DNA of 20,137 nt. It comes from a virus. Shown in pieces: positions 1 to 4,435 of this stretch. The translations under genes were made by a program, and so were the position numbers. Where the stretch lies: positions 1 to 20,137 of the IMG/VR virus record IMGVR_UViG_3300021389_000210. One strand, written 5' to 3'. The stretch's first letter is position 1. Every line of letters begins with the position of its first letter. The notes beneath the pieces were generated by a model, which had not been told where the DNA came from, searched no databases, and saw only the letters and a program-made list of their open reading frames with translations.

Positions 1-36
1 GCTTGTCAAGCCGCCTGTAGCTCTCACTGAGTGAGA
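1..36. repeat. Paired dyads GCTTGTCAAGC and TCTCACTGAGTGAGA, copy 1
   Basis: GCTTG-T-CAAGC lies at 1-11 and TCTCACT-G-AGTGAGA at 22-36, separated by 10 bases. Both are perfect dyads with a single central base. The same two motifs recur in the same order at 495-505 and 543-557, there separated by 37 bases. A repeated ordered pair suggests protein-binding sites such as operators. No binding protein is known from this sequence. Confidence 0.7.
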
Positions 37-252
37 CTATACCCCCCTTATACCCTAGGTACTGCCTCACTGCGCCCCCCTACTATGGACACTGCGCATG
101 TGCCATGCTTCAGAACATCAAAGAGCATAAGCTCTGACGAGCTTACAAAGCAAGGTCAAGTTCAAGACATCTTAAAGTCAAGTGCAGCACAGCTCACTAC
201 GAGAGACCTCTATACATCACTGTCATGATGGGTCTCACATAGAGAGCCGTGC

Positions 253-364
253 TTGTCTAGTGCCTCTGCAAGCAGAGAGTGACTCTTTATTATGCGCTTC
301 GCTTACTTTGTCTAATGCCTCTGCAAGCAGAGAGTGACTCTTTATTATGCGCTTCGCTTACTTT
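253..364. repeat. 55-bp tandem direct repeat, two copies
   Basis: Copies 254-308 and 309-363 differ at one base (G260 versus A315), and identity extends one base on each side. Each unit carries two overlapping dyads: CTCTGC-AA-GCAGAG (264-277 and 319-332) and AGAGT-G-ACTCT (276-286 and 331-341). Each then continues into GCGCTTCGCTTACTT. The same core, with its AATG flank, recurs once at 1441-1459 on the far side of the plus-strand unit. Function is unknown. Structured RNA, protein-binding sites and recombination scars are all possible. Confidence 0.9.
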
Positions 365-494
365 ATTCGCTGCGCTCATTGTCAGCAGAGCTGACGTTAG
401 ATGTGACGTAGCACATTACCTGCATACTTCTTATACACAAGCAGACGATACGTGACTCTAAGATAGAATAATTGTAATTAGAAAGGCGTTCGGC

Positions 495-557
495 GCTTGT
501 CAAGCTTTATTTTGTGGTATTATTACCATAATATATTATAGGTCTCACTGAGTGAGA
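495..557. repeat. Paired dyads, copy 2, abutting the promoter
   Basis: GCTTGTCAAGC (495-505) and TCTCACTGAGTGAGA (543-557) repeat the pair at 1-36. The second dyad ends two bases before the proposed -35 box at 559, the usual place for an activator or repressor site. The AT-rich spacer 506-542 contains promoter-like hexamers (for example TATTAT at 518-523) that are too poorly spaced to call. Confidence 0.65.
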
Positions 558-558
558 G

Positions 559-588
559 TTGCAATTCTTTATTGTTTGACGTTATAAT
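559..588 (+). promoter_or_regulatory. Sigma70-like promoter for the 642-1312 unit
   Basis: A perfect -10 hexamer TATAAT (583-588) follows an 18-base spacer from a partial -35 hexamer TTGCAA (559-564, 4 of 6 matches). Transcription would start near 595, about 47 bases before the ATG at 642. The perfect -10 box and correctly placed downstream gene support host RNA polymerase use. The -35 box is weak, so an activator at the adjacent dyad (543-557) is possible. Confidence 0.6.
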
Positions 589-594
589 AAAGCC

Positions 595-609
595 ATACCG
601 AAACGGTAT
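595..609. promoter_or_regulatory. Perfect dyad at the predicted transcription start
   Basis: ATACCG-AAA-CGGTAT is a perfect 6-bp inverted repeat placed 6 bases after the -10 box, over the expected +1. It could be a repressor operator or a 5' mRNA stem-loop. The two cannot be separated from sequence alone. The following leader (610-628) is A/T-rich, with TTAAAT repeated at 612-617 and 623-628. Confidence 0.55.
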
Positions 610-641
610 ACTTAAATTTAACTTAAATAGGAATCATTCTC

Positions 642-1223
642 ATGAAAGCATTAACATTTAAAAAGCAAGTAGAAAACTCAATCCAAGCAGCAGAAATCGA
701 AATCAACACAAATCAGGAAATCAGCCGATTGATGATCGACACCTACAAGCACATCCTGACAGCTGGTAATTTGGATCAGTTCAACATCCTGAATAAAAAG
801 CTCACGGAAAAAATCAACAAATTACACGGCTGGACGTTTCCAAGTTTGAACGGTGTGTATCGCCAAGGGTTTGGGGTGTCGACTCCTCCTAACATCCTTT
901 CGACTTTCCGTCAATTCTGTCAGCTTGAGCTAGACCAAGAAGACAGAGATGCAGCAGTTATCGACGGCATCACTCAAATGCGAGCGTTGATTAAAGCAGC
1001 CAAAGAAAAAGAAAACGCAGCAAATGATGAGCCAGAAGTAGATAAAAAAGCGGCAGCATCTGAAGCGATGGAAGAAGTAAAAGCAGAGCTGGCAGAGATG
1101 GAGCAAGAGCAAATAAGCCCAGCGCATCAGCAATGTATTAGTTTATTGATGCAACTGGACGTTAGTCAGGTATCGGCAGTGACCAGATACCTAGGCAGCT
1201 TGCTGCAAAGTGAGGTAGCGTAA
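642..1223 (+). CDS. Unknown 193-aa acidic helical protein, plus-strand unit
   Basis: I do not recognise this protein. It is predicted to be mostly helical and has no signal peptide or membrane segment. Around residues 62-80 there is an aromatic/glycine-rich stretch (GWTFPSLNGVYRQGFG). A Lys/Glu/Ala-rich, probably coiled or disordered segment covers roughly 115-155, and a short hydrophobic helical tail follows. The ATG start is supported by AGGAA at 629-633 with 8-base spacing, a sigma70-like promoter and an operator-like dyad. Its stop overlaps the next start as TAATG, and an intrinsic terminator closes the unit. It is convergent to the late operon and has its own host-type promoter, so it may be expressed early or independently of the virion genes. 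Roles such as host takeover or superinfection exclusion are guesses only. The gene itself is well supported. Confidence 0.85.
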   Translation: MKALTFKKQVENSIQAAEIEINTNQEISRLMIDTYKHILTAGNLDQFNILNKKLTEKINKLHGWTFPSLNGVYRQGFGVSTPPNILSTFRQFCQLELDQEDRDAAVIDGITQMRALIKAAKEKENAANDEPEVDKKAAASEAMEEVKAELAEMEQEQISPAHQQCISLLMQLDVSQVSAVTRYLGSLLQSEVA

Positions 1224-1312
1224 TGGATGATACAGCAGGTTATGTGATTTTGCTTGTTGGTTGTTATTTGTTCGTACTGAATAAATTATTTTTAACAGCC
1301 TTGGGCTTTTAA
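1223..1312 (+). CDS. 29-aa single-TM microprotein, coupled to the upstream gene
   Basis: The ATG overlaps the upstream stop (TAATG at 1221-1225). GAGG (1212-1215) sits 7 bases before it, and the terminator hairpin begins 20 bases after its stop. The peptide starts MDDTAGYVILLVGC and consists almost entirely of one hydrophobic segment (about residues 7-28) containing a single Lys, with an acidic N-terminus. This would suit a one-pass inner-membrane peptide. The ribosome binding site, stop-start overlap and terminator placement make it more than a chance frame. Function is unknown. Small membrane peptides in phages include antiholins, superinfection-exclusion factors and toxins, but nothing in the sequence selects among these. 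Confidence 0.65.
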   Translation: MDDTAGYVILLVGCYLFVLNKLFLTALGF

Positions 1313-1331
1313 CTTTACTATGGACAGAGAG

Positions 1332-1353
1332 ACCGCCTAACGGCGGTTTTTTT
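1332..1353 (+). terminator. Intrinsic terminator of the plus-strand unit
   Basis: The stem ACCGCC (1332-1337) pairs with GGCGGT (1342-1347) around a TAAC loop, followed by an uninterrupted T run to 1353. It lies 20 bases after the 29-aa frame. There is no T tract in the opposite direction, so it should act only on plus-strand transcripts. Confidence 0.88.
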
Positions 1354-1440
1354 GTGCCTGTTTTTTGTACAAAAATCGTAGCTCGCTTCGCTCGCCTTTA
1401 GTTCCCTGCGGTCACCTTACTTCCCTGCGGTCAGCTTGTT

Positions 1441-1459
1441 AATGCCTCTGCAAGCAGAG
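1441..1459. repeat. Third copy of the AATGCCTCTGCAAGCAGAG element
   Basis: This 19-base stretch is identical to 314-332 in the second unit of the tandem repeat. It includes the CTCTGC-AA-GCAGAG dyad (1446-1459). Copies therefore flank the plus-strand unit on both sides, in the same orientation, about 1.1 kb apart. Confidence 0.8.
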
Positions 1460-1885
1460 TAACGATCTATGCGGTCACCTTCGGTTCCCTTGGGTGTTCT
1501 CGTGACCCTTTGGGTCTACTCGAAGAAAACAGATACAAGCACACACAGATGTACACTAAAGAACCCTCAGAATGCTGATAGAATAACACCCTAGAGTCCT
1601 TGAGGTTCCCTTAGTGTCCTTTAGTGTCAACTTATTGACTCCTTTAGGACTTGGCAGGGCAGTAAGGTGTGTGCAAGCACAGCTCTTGATGCTCACTCCG
1701 TTCGCTAAGGTCAACTACAGGACACCCTATGCACCCCCAAGGGGGTACTCTTGTACTATCCCGATCTCAAAAGGGCATTCATACTTTTGTGCCAAAATGA
1801 GACCATACACCCAAGACTCCCTAAGAAGCCCTCAGGGGCACTTTAAGACTAAGGTAGCGAATGTATTAACGAAATCTTAAAGTAC

Positions 1886-1913
1886 CCTAGAGGAGCTGGG
1901 ATCACCTCCTAGG
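1886..1913. other. Hairpin carrying a 16S rRNA 3'-end-like sequence
   Basis: CCTAG-A-GGAG (1886-1895) pairs with CTCCTAGG (1906-1913), leaving one bulged A. The right arm includes GGATCACCTCCT (1899-1910), which equals the well-known 12-base stretch near the 3' end of bacterial 16S rRNA, including the anti-Shine-Dalgarno core. On the minus strand the same bases read AGGAGGTGATCC, an unusually complete Shine-Dalgarno. No start codon follows at a usable distance on that strand. Whether either strand makes a functional RNA is unknown, and chance cannot be excluded. Confidence 0.45.
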
Positions 1914-1936
1914 AAGGGTGGTGGGTGGGAAAGCTA

Positions 1937-1981
1937 ACAGGCTCCCAAGATCACTTAGGGAACCTTACAGGCTCCTAAGAT
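1937..1981. repeat. 15-bp direct repeat, 30-bp period
   Basis: ACAGGCTCCCAAGAT (1937-1951) and ACAGGCTCCTAAGAT (1967-1981) differ at one base. Between them lies CACTTAGGGAACCTT. They sit immediately before the AT-rich ATCTAT array. Function is unknown. Confidence 0.7.
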
Positions 1982-2034
1982 ATACATATACATATCTATC
2001 TGCATAGATGATCTATTTATCTATATATACTATA
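1981..2034. repeat. AT-rich tract with iterated ATCTAT motif
   Basis: ATCTAT occurs at 1994-1999, 2011-2016 and 2019-2024, with an inverted copy ATAGAT at 2004-2009. The first and inverted copies form a perfect 6/4/6 hairpin. The tract is nearly GC-free and is preceded by repeated TATACATATACATAT. Such AT-rich iterated DNA near a phage RNA polymerase promoter is reminiscent of T7-type replication origins. This is resemblance only. Confidence 0.4.
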
Positions 2035-2040
2035 GGGAAC
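2018..2040 (+). promoter_or_regulatory. Possible T7-type phage RNA polymerase promoter
   Basis: ACTATAGGGA (2029-2038) is identical to the T7 consensus from -6 to +4. With +1 at G2035, 9 of 17 upstream positions match the T7 -17 to -1 consensus, but the specificity region around -11 to -8 matches poorly. A related phage polymerase could have different specificity. It would transcribe rightwards, antisense to the late operon, and is followed by a G8 tract. I did not find a matching family of sites elsewhere in the window, so the call is weak. Confidence 0.3.
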
Positions 2041-2085
2041 GGGGGGGGTCTTTCTCCACAGGGTAACTTTTTGTAAGTCATTGAT

Positions 2086-2574
2086 TTATCTCTTACCTGC
2101 TGGTGTGAAATAAAACCCAATTATAGCTCCCAAAGTGGTGATCGAGACGAGGGAGATATGTCCTGTAGTGATTGACGTTGTAAGCCCTTGGTCGATTGGC
2201 ATTGTGAACAATCCCCACAAGATTGAGATGTCTTTTGCTTGCTCTGGAGGGACGAAGGTGATAAGCTCGACTTGAGGGTAGATAGTGCAGAGGATGGAGA
2301 TTGTAGCAAAGTTGAGCATCCCGATAAGAGCAATGATCCTACGAGTAGTACGAGTAAATATGGTAGCTTCTGGGTCATTACTAGCGTCTCCGAATATAGC
2401 TTTCTGGAACTCAAGATCAGCCTCTTTCATCTGCATATCTCGAATTAGCTCTCTTTTAGCCTCTGCTTCCTTGGCTTCGTTGCGACTCTGCACAGCCCCA
2501 CCAAGGATCTTTAACATGGAACCCATGCCTGTTGCGCCTAAGGTAGACAACAACATTGTTATTAAACCAAACAT
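2086..2574 (-). CDS. Multi-pass membrane protein, holin-like, last gene of late operon
   Basis: This is a 162-aa membrane protein with a moderately hydrophobic Gly/Met/Leu-rich N-terminus (about 2-27) and a strongly charged helical segment (30-58). Two clear hydrophobic segments follow at about 79-99 and 138-156, with a basic tail. This layout resembles small three-segment phage holin-type proteins. Identity beyond that is not established. The start has GGGAG five bases before the ATG, and the gene begins 9 bases after the previous stop. It is the last gene of the leftward operon. A second reading frame inside it encodes a lipoprotein. Alternative views are a virion-associated membrane protein or a spanin partner. 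Confidence 0.7.
   Translation of the reverse strand: MFGLITMLLSTLGATGMGSMLKILGGAVQSRNEAKEAEAKRELIRDMQMKEADLEFQKAIFGDASNDPEATIFTRTTRRIIALIGMLNFATISILCTIYPQVELITFVPPEQAKDISILWGLFTMPIDQGLTTSITTGHISLVSITTLGAIIGFYFTPAGKR
2121..2378 (-). CDS. Nested lipoprotein, candidate outer-membrane spanin (Rz1-like)
   Basis: This 85-aa frame is wholly embedded out of frame in the 2086-2574 gene. It starts MTQKLPYLLVLLVGSLLLSG and reaches the lipobox Leu18-Ser19-Gly20-Cys21, followed by a Ser/Pro/Gln-rich mature part. GGAG lies 9 bases before the ATG at 2378. A longer version starting at 2414 exists, but the signal peptide and ribosome site favour 2378. Short, low-complexity lipoproteins nested in another lysis gene are the classic Rz1 arrangement (lambda Rz/Rz1, T7 18.5/18.7). 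After signal peptidase II cleavage it would sit in the outer membrane and could pair with the TM/coiled-coil protein at 2584-2964. Caution: hydrophobic runs can appear by chance in a frame opposite a membrane segment, and here they do overlap one. Confidence 0.55.
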   Translation of the reverse strand: MTQKLPYLLVLLVGSLLLSGCSTLLQSPSSALSTLKSSLSPSSLQSKQKTSQSCGDCSQCQSTKGLQRQSLQDISPSSRSPLWEL

Positions 2575-2583
2575 AATCTCTCC

Positions 2584-2964
2584 CTATAATAGCGGATTCT
2601 TAGGCTTACCTATAACTTCCACTCTGTTACTAAGCTGATCAACTTGTCTTTGAATTGCTTGAACTTCTGTCTCAAGCCCTCGAATGTCTGCTTCAATTTC
2701 ACCTGTGCTTGGGATAACAATCCCTGCAACTTTGTCAGCAGTGCTTGAAATTTGACCACGTAGCTGTTCAATTTCTTTTCCAATTTTTCCAATATCATTA
2801 TCTTCAATCCTCGTTTCTAGCTTGGTAAGCCTAGATTCTAAGTACGTAGCGTCTGTAGACTCTTCAAGAGCAGCTACCTTTTCTGTTAAAGTTCCGTAAC
2901 CTACCGCAGCTCCTCCAATAGAGGATGCGATACCTATCCATAAGGCAACGTCTTGTGCATTCAT
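2584..2964 (-). CDS. N-terminal TM plus coiled-coil protein, possible inner-membrane spanin
   Basis: This 126-aa protein has one hydrophobic segment at about residues 5-24 (VALWIGIASSIGGAAVGYG). A long Glu/Arg/Leu heptad-like helix follows (about 27-85), then a short break (IVIPSTGE) and a second helical stretch (91-118). One N-terminal membrane anchor followed by coiled coil is the architecture of inner-membrane spanins such as Rz. Topology cannot be fixed from sequence, and other TM/coiled-coil roles are possible. The ATG overlaps the upstream stop as ATGA (2961-2964), with GGAG 11 bases before it. The neighbours are envelope-directed, which fits a lysis role. Confidence 0.65.
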   Translation of the reverse strand: MNAQDVALWIGIASSIGGAAVGYGTLTEKVAALEESTDATYLESRLTKLETRIEDNDIGKIGKEIEQLRGQISSTADKVAGIVIPSTGEIEADIRGLETEVQAIQRQVDQLSNRVEVIGKPKNPLL

Positions 2965-3764
2965 CGTAATATATTCTCCAAGTTATCTTCAGGGTTGTTA
3001 GCGTATAAATAGTACATGGCGCTCTCTACACCTACATTGTGCTGATTCCAATCTAAGTTGAGCTGCGTAGGCAGCAAACTATCTATAGAAACTGCTGTGT
3101 TTGTGAAGAAATCCATAACTGTGTTAGTGTTCATAAATGATGCGGCTATGGTGTCAATAACGACACTATCTTGGGCATAACCCTCAATCATGTTCTTAGT
3201 CATACTTGCTTCTAACATACCTGAGATAGACGTGTTGAACTTCTGGCGGCTAGACTCTTTGATTGCCCTAAGGTCATTCTCAGTAGCGTAGGCTTCTGCA
3301 TTGATCTTAGTCTGCTGGTCTCCATCTACAATCATGTCGGCTATGCTTGTGACTGCCGCTATTTCGCTCGCAGCTTCAATTAGAGACTCTTTCTCTTCCT
3401 CGTATGTACCTTGCTCTACGTCAATCATATCGTTCAGTAGAACGGCTGTGAGAGCCTCTGGAGTGCTGTTCACTAATCCATCAGCATAGGCTGTGTTAAA
3501 GACATCCATCTGTTCTGGTGTCAGTTCATAGCTAGTGCCGTCATCATTATTGTATATAATGGTGTTGCCGTCTAACATAGACTGTTGAGTCCATTGGATG
3601 TATTCCTGAATGTTCTCATTTATCACAGTCGTAACGGTAGACGTGGCGTTTCTTAGAGCTGTCATATCGAAGTCGTTTTCGCTTGCATTCGCTGTCTTTG
3701 GTAATAATAACAGGAGCAACAGGGACAAACTCAGGGTTGTTACTATAGTATTCAAGTGCTTCAT
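2961..3764 (-). CDS. Exported protein with poly-Leu signal peptide, unknown function
   Basis: I start this 267-aa protein at the internal ATG at 3764, not the upstream in-frame ATG at 3803. From 3764 it opens with a textbook signal peptide: MKHLN, then a Leu-rich core with seven Leu in a row, and an ANA cleavage site near residue 27. AGGA lies about 10 bases upstream and GGAG directly abuts the ATG. The mature part is acidic, helical, lacks further membrane segments and has no motif I recognise. Its first 149 bases overlap the end of the upstream exported-protein gene in another frame, and its stop overlaps the next start as ATGA. It should act in the periplasm or be virion-associated after export. 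Confidence 0.75.
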   Translation of the reverse strand: MKHLNTIVTTLSLSLLLLLLLPKTANASENDFDMTALRNATSTVTTVINENIQEYIQWTQQSMLDGNTIIYNNDDGTSYELTPEQMDVFNTAYADGLVNSTPEALTAVLLNDMIDVEQGTYEEEKESLIEAASEIAAVTSIADMIVDGDQQTKINAEAYATENDLRAIKESSRQKFNTSISGMLEASMTKNMIEGYAQDSVVIDTIAASFMNTNTVMDFFTNTAVSIDSLLPTQLNLDWNQHNVGVESAMYYLYANNPEDNLENILR

Positions 3765-4179
3765 CTCCAATGAGTCCTTTAATTGGGCAAGGGGTCTGTG
3801 CATTACGCATAGCCCACCAAACCCTAGGGTCTTGACACATAATACTGGTAGCTGCCACTTTTAGCCCCAAACTAGATAACTGACGTGAAAGCTTTAAACG
3901 CTCACAGTTCTCATCTACCTTCATCTTAGACGTACTAAAGCCTATCTGAAGGGTCTGCATACCCGTACCTGACGTAATTATACAGGTATCTGTTTGGTAT
4001 GTGGGAGTGGAAGGAGCTACAGCAGTAGTTACTGGCATACCCTCTTGGTTAACGGTAGTTTCGGTTGTGGTTGTGATTGTTTCGGCCTGTTGATTAGTAC
4101 CAAAGTCACCTACATTAGCTTCACTGGCTAGTGTTGGTGTAGCTATTAGGACTAAACAAGCTACTATTAGTCTCTTCAT
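3616..4179 (-). CDS. Exported cysteine-rich protein, conserved T7-like phage type
   Basis: This 187-aa protein has a signal peptide (MKRLIVACLVLIATPTLA, cleavage near residue 18). A Thr/Gln/Pro-rich linker follows (about 30-62), then a compact domain with VDENCERLKLSRQL (88-101) and CQDPRVW (115-121). Six cysteines in the mature part (66, 92, 115, 131, 165, 185) would allow three disulfides in an oxidising periplasm. Secreted proteins with the DENCxRLKL and MCQD patterns are familiar to me from T7-like phage genomes, where function is unassigned. The last 49 or so codons overlap the next gene. The start lies inside the preceding gene by 59 bases, and its ribosome site is weak, so it may rely on translational coupling. 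Confidence 0.75.
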   Translation of the reverse strand: MKRLIVACLVLIATPTLASEANVGDFGTNQQAETITTTTETTVNQEGMPVTTAVAPSTPTYQTDTCIITSGTGMQTLQIGFSTSKMKVDENCERLKLSRQLSSLGLKVAATSIMCQDPRVWWAMRNAQTPCPIKGLIGDEALEYYSNNPEFVPVAPVIITKDSECKRKRLRYDSSKKRHVYRYDCDK

Positions 4180-4435
4180 TAACTTTTAACTCTTCTATCT
4201 TTATTACCCATGATTGAGGTATTGCAATATAAGCACCGCCCTCTTGTAGTTCTTCTGCTACAATTCGAGAGCGCATTATAATGACCCTTTCAGAGTCGTT
4301 AAGGACTAACCAGCCAACTTCTTGACAGATGGCACATTGGTGTGCTAAAATGTCCTCAACGGCTGTCCAAGTCCCGTCAGAGTCCTGTGCGTCCTTCCAA
4401 GTAAGACGAACCATTGGTATATCTGTCATATCCAT
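4121..4435 (-). CDS. Small conserved phage protein of unknown function
   Basis: This is a 104-aa soluble protein. The first 80 or so residues look like a compact beta-rich domain: MVRLTWKDAQD near residue 8, then WTAVEDI, VGWLVLNDSERVIIM and IPQSWVIKIEEL. The last 20 residues are polar and overlap the next gene. Proteins of this pattern (an opening V/R-x-T-W-x-D-A, a central VGxL, and an Ile-Pro then IxKIxxL ending) are frequent in phages, with no assigned role. The start at 4435 has AGGG 7 bases upstream and overlaps the terminase stop by 10 bases. An ATG at 4429 giving an ATGA overlap is a close alternative. Confidence 0.75.
   Translation of the reverse strand: MDMTDIPMVRLTWKDAQDSDGTWTAVEDILAHQCAICQEVGWLVLNDSERVIIMRSRIVAEELQEGGAYIAIPQSWVIKIEELKVNEETNSSLFSPNSYTNTSQ

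Larger units (their letters stand above)
1..641. other. Non-coding, hairpin-rich flank upstream of the plus-strand unit
   Basis: I find no convincing gene here. The only open frame of note (31-228, GTG start) lacks a ribosome binding site and has an unconvincing composition. The stretch is full of short perfect inverted repeats: 1-11 (5/1/5), 22-36 (7/1/7), 122-135 (5/4/5), 264-277 and 319-332 (6/2/6), 381-395 (6/3/6), 495-505 (5/1/5), 543-557 (7/1/7) and 595-609 (6/3/6). It ends in a sigma70-like promoter for the gene at 642. It may be a regulatory or genome-terminus region of the phage. That role is inference, because no genome end can be seen. Confidence 0.6.
1354..2085. other. Non-coding region between the two convergent units
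   Basis: I see no credible gene. The frame at 1614-1880 begins with GTG, lacks a ribosome binding site and looks like translated repeats. The region contains short repeats (TTCCCTGCGGTCA at 1402-1414 and 1421-1433, GGTTCCCT at 1483 and 1604 with its inverse at 1957). It also holds perfect dyads at 1446-1459, 1504-1516 (GACCC-TTT-GGGTC) and 1733-1746 (ACCCCC-AA-GGGGGT), an SD/anti-SD hairpin at 1886-1913, an AT-rich array at 1981-2034 and a run of eight G at 2041-2048. No hairpin with a T tract is seen for minus-strand transcripts leaving the late operon. Confidence 0.6.

Noticed and set aside
31-228. Plus-strand 65-aa frame in the left flank
   Set aside because: It has a GTG start with no ribosome binding site. 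Part of the frame is built from local dyads, and the composition is unlike the phage's genes.
254-364. CRISPR-like array
   Set aside because: Only two adjacent repeats without unique spacers. It is a simple tandem duplication with dyads.
930-1133. Minus-strand hydrophobic 67-aa frame antisense to the 193-aa gene
   Set aside because: It is an antisense shadow of a Lys/Glu-rich segment, which always reads as Phe/Leu-rich. There is no ribosome site or context.
1362-1375. Palindrome TTTTTGTACAAAAA as a second terminator
   Set aside because: It is a weak A/T stem just after the real terminator, with no GC-rich stem. It is probably incidental.
1614-1880. Plus-strand 88-aa frame in the second non-coding region
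   Set aside because: It starts at GTG without a Shine-Dalgarno, lies after a terminator without a promoter, and spans repeats and a C/G dyad. It looks like chance.
2572-2592. Minus-strand TATAGGGAGAG before the 2086-2574 gene as a T7-type promoter
   Set aside because: The GGGAG is explained as the ribosome binding site of that gene. Bases upstream of TATA match the T7 consensus poorly, and no second copy was found.
2610-2807. Minus-strand 65-aa Lys-rich frame nested in the TM/coiled-coil gene
   Set aside because: It has no signal peptide or lipobox, and its helix-like composition is expected from frame-shifting a Glu/Leu coiled coil. It is a shadow.
3765-3803. Longer start of the poly-Leu exported protein
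   Set aside because: It would put 13 polar residues before a classic signal peptide. The ATG at 3764 has the better N-terminus.
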